Below are positions 17,160 to 25,288 of a stretch of 64,000 nt of DNA, one piece after another. This DNA comes from Bacteroidales bacterium (GTDB taxonomy: Bacteria > Bacteroidota > Bacteroidia > Bacteroidales > G3-4614). The stretch spans positions 61,031-125,030 of the forward strand of contig JAFYPQ010000042.1 of assembly GCA_017559955.1 (NCBI GenBank), read 5' to 3'. The position numbers and the translations under genes are program-made. The first letter of the stretch is position 1, and each line of letters opens with the position of its first letter. The notes beneath the pieces were generated by a model. It was not told where the DNA came from, ran no database searches, and worked only from the letters and a program-made list of their open reading frames with translations.

Positions 17160-18353
17160 ATGGCAGAGGAGAGGCTTTTCAACAGAAATTTTTTACTTGT
17201 TCTGGCAGGAAACTTTTTGTTATTTTTTGCCTTCTTTACCATACTGCCCGTATTGCCTATCTATATGCAACAAGAGTACAACGCAACTCACACCGAGATA
17301 GGAGTTGTGTTGTCGCTATACACCATAACGGCACTGATAATACGTCCATTTGCAGGGTTTATATTGGATACACTTCCTCGTCGCCCTATGCAGTTGCTCT
17401 TCTATGGAGCATTTGCACTTGTCTTTTGCACATATATAATCCCCGGGGGAGCTCTATTGTTTGCAATATTACGGGCTCTGCATGGTTTGATATTTGGTTT
17501 TATAACAGTGGCAAACAGCACAGTGGCAATAGATGTGTTGGCTCCGACGAGACGTAACGAAGGGATAGGCTACTACGGAATAAGCAACAATCTCGGAATG
17601 GCACTCGGGCCTACAATATCGTTTACCGTTTATAACCTTTTTGGAAGCTATGATGCACTGTTTTTATGTGCATTTGCGGCATGTGCCATAGGCTTTGCAA
17701 TGGTGCTGTGTGTAAGAATGCCGAAGAGACAAAAAACGAGCGAAATTAACGCACCAAAACCCTCTCCCATATCGTTAGACAGGTTTTTCCTTATGAAAGG
17801 AATACACGAGAGCATAACCTTTATGCTTCTTTCGTTCAGTTACGGAATACTCTCAACCTTTTTGGCGGTATATGCACGTGATGAGGTGGGCATAGCTAAT
17901 GCAACCGGTCCATTCTTTATGTTGATGGCACTCGGGCTTATAAGTGCACGAATAAGCAATGGACCTCATTTGCGAAAGGGTAGAGTCATTCAACTGATAA
18001 CAGCAGGAATGGCAGGATTGTTCATAGGTTATGCAATGTTCATATTCATAAGTCAGCCACTTATGTTTTATGCATCGGCATATGTATTGGGATTTTCGTA
18101 TGGTATGATATGCCCTCCTGTGCAAACGATGTTTGTAAATTTAGCACCTAATAATAGAAGAAGTACGGCAAATTCAACCTATCTCACCTCTTGGGATGTA
18201 GGGGTTGGAATAGGAGTTGTGGTAGGAGGTGCAATAGCTGACATTCATAGTTATAGGGCAGCATATATATTAGGGGTATTATTAATTGCCGTAGCTCTGA
18301 TACAATTTCGAAAAGTAACCGCACCATATTTTCAGAAGAACAGACTACGGTGA
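17160..18353 (+). CDS. MFS transporter
   Basis: Twelve-helix inner-membrane transporter of the major facilitator superfamily, 397 residues. The family A-motif region between TM2 and TM3 is visible (GFILDTLPRRP near 62-72), and TM1 starts at about residue 10. The central loop is about 190-205. The sequence resembles drug:H+ antiporter-like MFS proteins of Bacteroidales but the substrate cannot be told. It is last of the dapB-lepB-wbqC run. No clear terminator was seen in the 166 bases that follow, which end in the nagA promoter. Confidence 0.85.
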   Translation: MAEERLFNRNFLLVLAGNFLLFFAFFTILPVLPIYMQQEYNATHTEIGVVLSLYTITALIIRPFAGFILDTLPRRPMQLLFYGAFALVFCTYIIPGGALLFAILRALHGLIFGFITVANSTVAIDVLAPTRRNEGIGYYGISNNLGMALGPTISFTVYNLFGSYDALFLCAFAACAIGFAMVLCVRMPKRQKTSEINAPKPSPISLDRFFLMKGIHESITFMLLSFSYGILSTFLAVYARDEVGIANATGPFFMLMALGLISARISNGPHLRKGRVIQLITAGMAGLFIGYAMFIFISQPLMFYASAYVLGFSYGMICPPVQTMFVNLAPNNRRSTANSTYLTSWDVGVGIGVVVGGAIADIHSYRAAYILGVLLIAVALIQFRKVTAPYFQKNRLR

Positions 18354-18432
18354 GAGATAAAAGAGTAAAACTCCATATAAATATTTTTATTTAAAAAAGC
18401 AGAAAATAATAGTTAATAAATAATAATTTAGA

Positions 18433-18440
18433 TAACTTTG
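18433..18440 (+). promoter_or_regulatory. -7 box for nagA
   Basis: TAACTTTG followed by C fits TAnnTTTG, about 80 bases before the nagA start, giving an untranslated leader of roughly 70 bases. Confidence 0.65.
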
Positions 18441-18519
18441 CAGAAGACGAAAGTTGAAGCAACTGTTTTGACAATACTTCGCCCTTCCGAAAAGATAAAA
18501 CACAATAACTTAAAATATT

Positions 18520-19683
18520 ATGCTTAAACAAATTATCAACGGAAAAATTCTTACACCACAAGGTTGGTTGAAGGATGGTTCGGTAATCATTCGAGACAAC
18601 AAGATTCTTGAAGTAACAAATTGCGACCTTGCTGTAATAGGGGCAGAAGTAATAGATGCAAAGGGTATGTACGTAGTACCAGGAGGTGTAGAAATTCACA
18701 TTCACGGAGGCGGAGGATGCGACTTTATGGAAGGGACCGAAGAGGCTTTCCGTGGAGCGATAAAGGCTCATATGAAACACGGAACAACAAGTATCTTCCC
18801 AACATTGTCATCATCGACAGTACCTATGATTGAGGCAGCTGCCGAGGTTTGTACCAAACTTATGGAAGAACCTAACAGTCCCGTGCTTGGTCTCCACTTG
18901 GAGGGGCACTACTTGAATATGAAGATGGCAGGAGGTCAGATACCCGAGAATATAAAAAATCCCGATCCGAATGAATATATCTCATTAGTGGAAAAATGGC
19001 ATTGCATTAAACGTTGGGATGCTGCACCCGAGTTGCCGGGAGCAATGCAATTTGGTAAATATATCACATCAAAAGGTATTCTTGCATCAGTGGCACATAC
19101 TCAGGCAGAGTATGACGATATTCACGCAGCACGCAAAAACGGATATACTCACGCCACTCACTTCTACAATGCAATGCCCGGATTTCACAAACGTCGTGAG
19201 TATAAATATGAGGGAACAGTAGAGAGTATCTATTTGCACGAGGATATGACAGTAGAGGTTGTAGCTGACGGAATTCACGTTCCTCCCACAATCTTGCGTC
19301 TGATACATCACATAAAAGGAGTTGAGCGTGCATGTGTCATAACCGATGCTCTTGCTTGTGCAGCAAGTGATAGCACTACAGCATTCGACCCACGTGTAAT
19401 AATTGAGGATGGAGTATGTAAACTTGCCGACCGTTCGGCACTTGCAGGTTCAGTAGCAACAATGGATCGCCTAATCCAAACATTGGTACAAAAAGCTGAA
19501 ATTCCATTGGAAGATGCAATCCGTATGGCATCAGAGACACCTGCTAAGATTATGAATGTGTACGATCGCAAAGGTTCTTTGCAAAAAGATAAAGATGCCG
19601 ACATCATGATTCTTGATGCCGATTTGAACGTACGTGCTGTATGGGCAATGGGCGAACTTGTTGAAGGGACATATAATTTGTAA
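18520..19683 (+). CDS. nagA: N-acetylglucosamine-6-phosphate deacetylase
   Basis: Removes acetate from GlcNAc-6-phosphate in the cytoplasm, giving GlcN-6-phosphate for glycolysis or wall synthesis. It has the amidohydrolase TIM barrel. The metal-site motif is VEIHIHGGGGCDF (about 56-68). Further ligands lie in HLEGHYLN (Glu near 128), the His pair in VAHTQAEYDDI and ATHFYNAM, and the catalytic Asp in CVITDAL. The 387 residues are standard. It has its own promoter and lies 3.5 kb from the glycan-degradation genes, whose GlcNAc product it could process. A 15-bp perfect hairpin overlaps its stop codon. Confidence 0.93.
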   Translation: MLKQIINGKILTPQGWLKDGSVIIRDNKILEVTNCDLAVIGAEVIDAKGMYVVPGGVEIHIHGGGGCDFMEGTEEAFRGAIKAHMKHGTTSIFPTLSSSTVPMIEAAAEVCTKLMEEPNSPVLGLHLEGHYLNMKMAGGQIPENIKNPDPNEYISLVEKWHCIKRWDAAPELPGAMQFGKYITSKGILASVAHTQAEYDDIHAARKNGYTHATHFYNAMPGFHKRREYKYEGTVESIYLHEDMTVEVVADGIHVPPTILRLIHHIKGVERACVITDALACAASDSTTAFDPRVIIEDGVCKLADRSALAGSVATMDRLIQTLVQKAEIPLEDAIRMASETPAKIMNVYDRKGSLQKDKDADIMILDADLNVRAVWAMGELVEGTYNL

Positions 19684-19707
19684 GAAACTATCAGTTTCTT
19701 ACAAATT
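19675..19707 (+). promoter_or_regulatory. Perfect 15-bp hairpin over the nagA stop codon
   Basis: AATTTGTAAGAAACT, three-base loop ATC, then its exact complement ending at 19707. The stop codon TAA (19681-19683) is in the left arm. There is no T-run directly after it, so it is not a classic terminator; it may protect the 3' end of the mRNA or be a repeat insertion. Confidence 0.6.
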
Positions 19708-19710
19708 AGA

Positions 19711-19757
19711 AATGAGGAATGAGGAATTAGGAATTATTTTTTCATTCCTAATTTTTA
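19711..19757 (+). terminator. Repeat-derived terminator after nagA
   Basis: GAGGAAT-type short direct repeats lead into AATTAGGAAT / ATTCCTAATT (19725-19734 with 19744-19753), followed by TTTTATAT. It works as a likely intrinsic terminator and belongs to the same low-complexity vocabulary as the other intergenic repeat blocks. Confidence 0.6.
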
Positions 19758-19783
19758 TATAAGAACTAACAATAATTTTCGAT

Positions 19784-20533
19784 ATGATTTTTTTTGAAGT
19801 ACTATTTCTAATCTTATTCTTTGCAGTGTTATTTTATCTTACATATAATCGTAATAAGATTAAAGGAATGATTGGGGAGAAGAAAGTATCTTCAATGTTA
19901 TTGTTTTTAGATAAAGAGGTGTATCATACATATAATAATCTTTATTTACAAACAAGTAGGGGAACTTCTCAAATTGATCATATAATTGTATCTCAATATG
20001 GAATTTTCATTATAGAAACCAAAAATTATAAAGGGACCATTTCTGGAAGTTTCAAAAGTGATAAATGGACTCAAAATATTTGGGGCAATAAATACTCAAT
20101 GCCAAATCCTATACGTCAAAATAAGACACACATATATGCTCTTAAATCTATTCTCCCGAGTTATGCATGGTTTGACTTAATCTCTATAATAGCTTTCTCC
20201 TCAAAAGCATCTTTATATATAACTACTGATGAAAATACTGAGATTGTTTATATCCGAGAGATTTTAAGTGTTATAAAGTCTTACAATAATATAAAATTCT
20301 CAAGTGAGCAAGTAAAAGAGATTTGTGATGCTATATATTGGGCAAATGTAACAGATAAAGACATTCGCAATAATCATAAATATGCAGTTCAGCAAAAGAT
20401 ATATAATCGTAATACCTTAGTAGATGCTGGCATTTGCCCAAATTGTGGAGCAGAATTAGTAGAGCGTCAAGGGAGATATGGTTCTTTTACCGGTTGTTCT
20501 CGTTACCCGAAGTGTAAATTTACTACGAAATAA
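19784..20533 (+). CDS. NERD-domain protein with topoisomerase-type zinc finger
   Basis: Nuclease-related domain protein. A single N-terminal membrane helix (about 2-20) is followed by the NERD domain (about 30-150), with the nuclease-like core DHIIVSQYGIFIIETKNYKG (Asp, and the E-x-K pair). At the C-terminus is a four-Cys zinc ribbon of topoisomerase I type: CPNCGAEL with CSRYPKCKF (about 220-245). Such proteins are thought to act on DNA, possibly in defence or stress, but function is unproven. The gene is richer in AT than its neighbours and is bounded on both sides by low-complexity repeat blocks, which suggests insertion as a cassette. 249 residues. Confidence 0.8.
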   Translation: MIFFEVLFLILFFAVLFYLTYNRNKIKGMIGEKKVSSMLLFLDKEVYHTYNNLYLQTSRGTSQIDHIIVSQYGIFIIETKNYKGTISGSFKSDKWTQNIWGNKYSMPNPIRQNKTHIYALKSILPSYAWFDLISIIAFSSKASLYITTDENTEIVYIREILSVIKSYNNIKFSSEQVKEICDAIYWANVTDKDIRNNHKYAVQQKIYNRNTLVDAGICPNCGAELVERQGRYGSFTGCSRYPKCKFTTK

Positions 20534-20546
20534 TTATTCCTAATTC

Positions 20547-20617
20547 AACGAGCAAATGCTCGTTAACTAACAACTAAAAACTAACAACTGTGGCGCAGCC
20601 ACGAACTCATTCCTAAT
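20547..20617. repeat. Repeat block with two mini-hairpins
   Basis: AACGAGCA-AA-TGCTCGTT (20547-20564), then AACTAACAACTAAAAACTAACAAC, then GTGGC-GCA-GCCAC (20590-20602) and ATTCCTAATT. Same composition as the blocks at 5995 and 23146. It lies between the convergent NERD and DUF4294 genes. Confidence 0.75.
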
Positions 20618-20621
20618 TAAG

Positions 20622-21248
20622 TTAAAGCATTCCGCTCTCAACCAAAACGCATACTCTCTCTATAATGCGGTCTTTTTCGTTCTTTTCAGGCTCATATTCC
20701 TTCTTAAGGTTTAGACCAAACATTCGTCCAAAACTCTGCCAAAAGCCGGCTCTGAAACCGCCTAAAAAGGCTTTTATAATGTGGTGTGAATTTTGATTAC
20801 ACTCTCGGTCGATAAGAAGAATAAGCATCTTTGCTTGTGAGTATGTAAACTCTTTCAACACAGGTTTATATTCATTAAAAATATCCTTCTCCATCTGTTT
20901 AAAGTGGGCAGAGCGTTGCTCCTCAGGAAGGGTTTGAGCATATTCGTATGTCTCAATAAGGGCGGCTCTTACCATCTTGGCATATGGCAAAGTCTTTTTA
21001 ACATCCCTCACAGTTTTCCAATAAAACTTTTCGTCTTTCTTGTTTTTAAATTTATACTCGGGAAGGCAAACAACAGGTCTTATATTTACCATAATAACAG
21101 TATCACCTGTTTCAATTACAGCCAAATAAGGTTCGCTGAAAATGGAGTATCTATCCAAATAAGGGTTTGTGCTTCCGTCTGCCTTAATGTTTGGCGACAA
21201 CAGAAACATAAAAACAATACATACTATATATGACCCAACCCTTTTCAT
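20622..21248 (-). CDS. DUF4294 family protein
   Basis: Exported protein of unknown function, seen mostly in Bacteroidetes. Recognised by the block RPVVCLPEYKFKNKKDEKFY followed by W, then YAKMVRAALIETY and LILLIDRECNQNSHHIIKAF, where the Asp-Arg-x-Cys/Thr region is the family hallmark. It is about 208 residues from the chosen start. The reading frame stays open to 21293, but the Met at 21248 (MKRVGSYIVCIVFMFLL) begins a good signal peptide and is preferred. The gene is divergent from the radical SAM gene 88 bases away. Confidence 0.8.
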   Translation of the reverse strand: MKRVGSYIVCIVFMFLLSPNIKADGSTNPYLDRYSIFSEPYLAVIETGDTVIMVNIRPVVCLPEYKFKNKKDEKFYWKTVRDVKKTLPYAKMVRAALIETYEYAQTLPEEQRSAHFKQMEKDIFNEYKPVLKEFTYSQAKMLILLIDRECNQNSHHIIKAFLGGFRAGFWQSFGRMFGLNLKKEYEPEKNEKDRIIERVCVLVESGML

Positions 21249-21309
21249 TTTGCGTTGTAAAGATAGTTGATATTTATCTAAAACAAATTTCATTTTACTA
21301 AATATTAGT

Positions 21310-21317
21310 TATTTTTG
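21310..21317 (+). promoter_or_regulatory. -7 box for the radical SAM gene
   Basis: TATTTTTG fits TAnnTTTG, 20 bases before the ATG at 21337, leaving a very short leader. Confidence 0.5.
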
Positions 21318-21336
21318 TAGTCAAAACAGTTTTAAA

Positions 21337-22116
21337 ATGGCAACACAACTATTTGAAGATATAATATTCGGTCCTATTCGCAGTCGCCGACTTGGTATTT
21401 CGTTGGGGGTAAATCTATTGCCAACGCATGGTAAGGTATGTTCGTTCGATTGCATATATTGCGAGTGCGGGTATAACAGTGAGCGTCGTGGAGACAAGCG
21501 TCTGCACACACGCTCAGAGGTTCGTGAGGCACTGCAACACCGCCTTTCTACAATGAAAGAGGCAGGCGAGGGGCTCGATGTAATAACCTTTGCAGGAAAC
21601 GGAGAGCCAACACTTAACCCCGAATTCGAACAAATCATATCAGATACCATAGAGTTGCGTAATTTATATTATCCCAATGTAAAGATATCGGTATTATCAA
21701 ATGCAACACGCCTGAAAGATGACTCTGTATTTCGTGGATTGATGCTGGTTGATAACAATATCCTCAAATTAGACTCGGCAATTGACGAAACGTTTAAATT
21801 GTTGAATGCACCAAACATCTCGAGCTACACAGTAGAGGAGCATATCGAGGGGTTAAAACGATTTAAAGGAGACTTTATCTTGCAAACCATGTTTGTGCGA
21901 GGCACTCACAATGGCGTGGAGTTAGACAACACCACACCAGAAGAGGTTAATGCGTGGTTAGAGGTGGTAAAAGAGTTGAATCCTAAATCAATAATGATAT
22001 ACACAATCGACCGGGATACCCCCGAAAAAGATTTACAAAAAATTTCCCCCGAAGAGATGCGTGAGATTGCCCGTAAAGCCGAGGCTTTAGGCTATACCGT
22101 ATCGGTTTCGTGCTAA
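21337..22116 (+). CDS. Radical SAM protein (COG0731-like Fe-S oxidoreductase)
   Basis: Binds a 4Fe-4S cluster and S-adenosylmethionine to start radical chemistry; substrate unknown. The cluster motif is C35-x3-C39-x2-C42 in CSFDCIYCECG, with the glycine-rich GNGEPTLNPEF near residue 88 that binds SAM. The 259 residues cover the partial TIM barrel and little else. Relatives in COG0731 include wyosine-type tRNA enzymes, but this one lacks the extra domains of those and the function should not be transferred. It is a single gene with its own promoter and terminator. Confidence 0.82.
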   Translation: MATQLFEDIIFGPIRSRRLGISLGVNLLPTHGKVCSFDCIYCECGYNSERRGDKRLHTRSEVREALQHRLSTMKEAGEGLDVITFAGNGEPTLNPEFEQIISDTIELRNLYYPNVKISVLSNATRLKDDSVFRGLMLVDNNILKLDSAIDETFKLLNAPNISSYTVEEHIEGLKRFKGDFILQTMFVRGTHNGVELDNTTPEEVNAWLEVVKELNPKSIMIYTIDRDTPEKDLQKISPEEMREIARKAEALGYTVSVSC

Positions 22117-22120
22117 TTCA

Positions 22121-22153
22121 GGCACGTTGTGCCAATTAGTAATTAGAAATGAT
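22121..22153. repeat. Short repeat block with mini-hairpin
   Basis: GGCAC-GTT-GTGCC (22121-22133) directly followed by AATTAGTAATTAGAAATGA. Same pattern of a GC-rich hairpin joined to an ATTAG repeat as elsewhere in the window. Confidence 0.6.
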
Positions 22154-22161
22154 AACTAAAT

Positions 22162-22200
22162 AAAGGTCCAAAGTTTCTTAAAACCTTGGACCTTATTTTA
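22162..22200 (+). terminator. Terminator after the radical SAM gene
   Basis: AAGGTCCAA pairs with TTGGACCTT, with an inner GTTT/AAAC stem, followed by ATTTTA. Confidence 0.75.
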
Positions 22201-22259
22201 TAAGAATGTGAAAGGTTTACTTTACATTCTTTTTAATGTGTTCTCACGATAGAGTGTTT

Positions 22260-23132
22260 TTATTTTGTTATTTGAACACTTTTAGTATATTTTGATGAGG
22301 TTGGAGTTGCGTAACTGCTCTTGCTATAATATTGAGGTTTATATTCAATATAGAATTCCTTTGGAGACGTTTGAATGAACACTATATCTTTTGTTTTGTA
22401 TAAATCGTTTTCACATCCTGCATCAACCTTATGAAATGTGGCATTATAATGTTGATTTGTAACTTGGCTCAAATAAAATCTATTTTCTACAAACTGCTCT
22501 TTTTCTTCATTTGCAATACATATATAGTTTGTGAATTCTATTGGTGTATTTTCCTCAGAAAATGACATAATTGCATTATCCTCTTTATTGGGGGCTTCTT
22601 TTAAATCACAATCTTTGTATTTAGATTTCATAATTGAGTATTCGCAAAATATTTTAGTAGAATGAGGTGGTATAGCAATAATAGGTTTTTCTATGTATGA
22701 TATTGAAGATGATTTTTGTGAAGTTATAGAATTGGATAACGACACAGAAATGCTACCAGGAACTTTATTGCCATATATATCCCAATATCCTAGTGCAGTA
22801 CCATATATTCCATAACTTTTTGACACAGAACTAGATGTTGATGAACCTGTTGTGCGATTTAAAAAATAGTCGAATGCTATACCATTTTTTGTTAGGAATG
22901 ATTTAGTTAGATTTATATAAATAACACTGTCTGTTTTATTACTTATAGCAAAAAGAATGTCTCCGTATTCAGACCAAAAGTTATATGTTATATCAAAAGA
23001 TGGCGTACTATAATAATATGCTCCATTTTCGTCGGTTGGTAAATTACTAGATATTTTACAGATTTGATAATAGTGTGGATTGCAAGAACTTAAGCATGCA
23101 ATTACGGCAAAAAGAAGAATGAAATTTCTCAT
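22260..23132 (-). CDS. Lipoprotein of unknown function
   Basis: The family is not recognised. The 290-residue product has a lipoprotein signal (MRNFILLFAVIACLSSC, Cys17), so it is anchored to a membrane. The body is beta-rich with many Ser, Tyr and Asn. A serine-rich stretch (TTGSSTSSSVSKSYGIYG, about 93-110) is the only low-complexity part. The segment around 45-75 (FWSEYGDILFAISNKTDSVIYINLTKS) resembles immunoglobulin-like strands. The gene is clearly AT-richer than the housekeeping genes and is flanked by repeat blocks at 22121 and 23146, so it is probably accessory. The GH29 gene lies upstream on the same strand with only 43 bases between, all repeat. Confidence 0.6.
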   Translation of the reverse strand: MRNFILLFAVIACLSSCNPHYYQICKISSNLPTDENGAYYYSTPSFDITYNFWSEYGDILFAISNKTDSVIYINLTKSFLTKNGIAFDYFLNRTTGSSTSSSVSKSYGIYGTALGYWDIYGNKVPGSISVSLSNSITSQKSSSISYIEKPIIAIPPHSTKIFCEYSIMKSKYKDCDLKEAPNKEDNAIMSFSEENTPIEFTNYICIANEEKEQFVENRFYLSQVTNQHYNATFHKVDAGCENDLYKTKDIVFIQTSPKEFYIEYKPQYYSKSSYATPTSSKYTKSVQITK

Positions 23133-23145
23133 AACATAAATCTAT

Positions 23146-23175
23146 CTAAAAACTAACAACTAAAAACTAACAACT
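23146..23175. repeat. CTAACAACTAAAAA repeat block
   Basis: Tandem CTAAAAACTAACAA units filling almost the whole gap between the GH29 and lipoprotein genes; the same units occur at 6050-6080 and 20564-20590. Confidence 0.8.
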
Positions 23176-25047
23176 TTACTTTTCATCATCCTCAACTAAA
23201 ACTCTTGTAATAGAGTTTTTTCCAATAGTAACATCGCCACCAAGAGGATTAGATATTTGGATATAGAAGTCTTTTGCGCCTTCGTTATTTTGGTTGTTGA
23301 TAAGATCTACAGTAAATACTTGCTCATTAACTCCTGCGGGGAATTTCAATGTAGCAGTTTTGTCTTGATAAACTTTACCTTGAACTCCTGTTCCGGGAAC
23401 AGTTGCTACATATACTTGTACCTCTTTATTGCTACGATCCTCAAGTTTAACCTTCACGCTAACAGTTCCGTCAGTCTCTTTTGCAGTAATAAACTCTTTC
23501 TCCAAAACAAATTGTCCGTCAACTCCGGCAGCAGGTGGAAGATCTGATTCAATTAGGTCTTCATGAGCACGGAATACCTCTAAAGAGTTGATTAGTGGTA
23601 CTGCAAGAGAACCTGTAATTGTTAATCTTACAGCAGAAGCTTGAACCTCTTTGGCTTGAACAATTCGTTTGTAACCGATTGTTGATCCTGTAGCAAACTC
23701 TTGCCAGTTACCATTAACTTTAACATCAACTTTCCAGCCACTTACACGTTGTCCCAATGGAATGTACTCTTGGAATTGAACAATATCAAATCGAATGTCA
23801 GCTCCAAAATCAACGGTAACACTACCTGTTGTTGAACCATCGTTCATAGTCCAATATGTGTCATAATCATCGTCCATAACTTTATCTGCTCCAAAAGTTG
23901 CGTCGTTTCCACGAACTTGAGTTGCTGATGCAGTTGCTGAAGGAGGAGTAAGTTCGGTACCGAATGTAGTATCCAAGTATTCTTTATATTTTTGAAGAAC
24001 AGCAATGTACTCTGATGTAAACTCTCCTGATTGATCTGGTGGAACGTTAAGAATTAGAGGAATACCACGACCAATTGATTTCATGTATCTCTCTTTGAAT
24101 AGGTCAACAGCCGATTTCAAACCACCGCCATCGCCATAGAACCAACCATTACGAATTGATACGTCTGCTTCAAGAAGGAAGAAGTATTGTCCGTTAGGTT
24201 TGTTTTTACATGCATCAGTGTTTGAACCGTTTGTGTCCATTTTATTCCAACATGGATCGGGAGCTTGACCGGCCTCGTTCATAGCCCAAGCACCATCAAC
24301 TTTACAAGTATCACCTGCAACGCAAGTTTGGAATGCACGCAATGCATCAATCCAGATATATGCAGTAGGTTGGTGTTGACGCATAACATTAACAAAACGA
24401 TTGAAATCGTATGTGGGAGGATTGTTTGAACCTGTTGCACCGTCCAACCAAATCTCAACCAACTCTCTACGTCCCAACTTTTCGTTGTAGCGGCCATAAG
24501 AACCTAATACCTCGTTAAGTTGAGTAACATAGAAATCGTTGTATTTTGCAGATGTATAGTTACCACCAACGTTTTCTTCGTAAGCGTCCCATGGTGATAG
24601 ATATACACCCATGTCAATACCATATTTGGTACAAGATTGAGAAAGTTGCTCATACAAGTCTCCTTGTCCGTTTTTATATGGAGATTGAGTAATTGTGTGA
24701 GGTTTTGATTTGTTTGCTTGAGAAGGCCACAAGCAGAAACCATCGTGGTGTTTACCGGTAAGCACGATACGATCAAAGCCACACTCTTTTAAAACTTGAG
24801 CCCATTGGTCGGTATTAACCTCTTTTGGGGGGTTGAAATAAGAACAACTCTCATAACCGGTACCCCACTCTTTATTGGTGTAGGTGTTCATACCGTAGTG
24901 AATGAATGCGGCGTGAGGGTTATGAAGATAATACATTTGGCGCTCGTTAGGCAACGGATACAAAGGAGCCGGAGCCGATGCTGCGAATAAATCCGGCATA
25001 AACATAAGAGCTGTTATTGCCAAAATAAACAATCTGATTTTTTTCAT
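23176..25047 (-). CDS. Alpha-L-fucosidase (GH29) with F5/8 type C and Calx-beta-like domains
   Basis: Secreted retaining fucosidase that removes alpha-linked fucose from host glycans. Signal peptide 1-22 (ending LFAAS). The GH29 barrel covers about 25-350, with the TGKHHDGF block (97-104) and nucleophile Asp202 in WLDG. A discoidin-like carbohydrate-binding domain (about 365-490) follows. The last 110 residues resemble a Calx-beta domain, ending in VLVEDDEK; this is an uncommon addition. The start at 25047 (MKKIRLFILA) is chosen over the upstream Met at 25074, because the signal peptide begins there. A minus-strand -7 box is at 25121-25128. It fits core or antennary fucose removal in the glycan region. 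Confidence 0.88.
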   Translation of the reverse strand: MKKIRLFILAITALMFMPDLFAASAPAPLYPLPNERQMYYLHNPHAAFIHYGMNTYTNKEWGTGYESCSYFNPPKEVNTDQWAQVLKECGFDRIVLTGKHHDGFCLWPSQANKSKPHTITQSPYKNGQGDLYEQLSQSCTKYGIDMGVYLSPWDAYEENVGGNYTSAKYNDFYVTQLNEVLGSYGRYNEKLGRRELVEIWLDGATGSNNPPTYDFNRFVNVMRQHQPTAYIWIDALRAFQTCVAGDTCKVDGAWAMNEAGQAPDPCWNKMDTNGSNTDACKNKPNGQYFFLLEADVSIRNGWFYGDGGGLKSAVDLFKERYMKSIGRGIPLILNVPPDQSGEFTSEYIAVLQKYKEYLDTTFGTELTPPSATASATQVRGNDATFGADKVMDDDYDTYWTMNDGSTTGSVTVDFGADIRFDIVQFQEYIPLGQRVSGWKVDVKVNGNWQEFATGSTIGYKRIVQAKEVQASAVRLTITGSLAVPLINSLEVFRAHEDLIESDLPPAAGVDGQFVLEKEFITAKETDGTVSVKVKLEDRSNKEVQVYVATVPGTGVQGKVYQDKTATLKFPAGVNEQVFTVDLINNQNNEGAKDFYIQISNPLGGDVTIGKNSITRVLVEDDEK

Positions 25048-25120
25048 AAATAGTGTTGTTTTATAATGATACATCTATATTAATTCTTAAATAGAATGAA
25101 GATGCTATATCCTCAAGAAA

Positions 25121-25128
25121 CAAATATA
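25121..25128 (-). promoter_or_regulatory. -7 box (minus strand) for the GH29 gene
   Basis: CAAATATA on the plus strand reads TATATTTG on the minus strand, about 74 bases before the chosen start. The surrounding sequence is very AT-rich, so a chance match is possible. Confidence 0.5.
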
Positions 25129-25219
25129 TATATATCAAAATATTTATTAAAATTTTTAATAATTTCTTTTCACAATAGCATTTGTAATATTTAAATTCTC
25201 TATTTTCATTGATTTTTTA

Positions 25220-25227
25220 TAAATTTG
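25220..25227 (+). promoter_or_regulatory. -7 box for the XRE-cupin gene
   Basis: TAAATTTG followed by C fits TAnnTTTG, 62 bases upstream of the ATG at 25289. Confidence 0.6.
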
Positions 25228-25288
25228 CTCACTCAATAAATAACAGTTTGTAAAATTTATTGACGAGACTGTTTAAAATTTAATAAAG

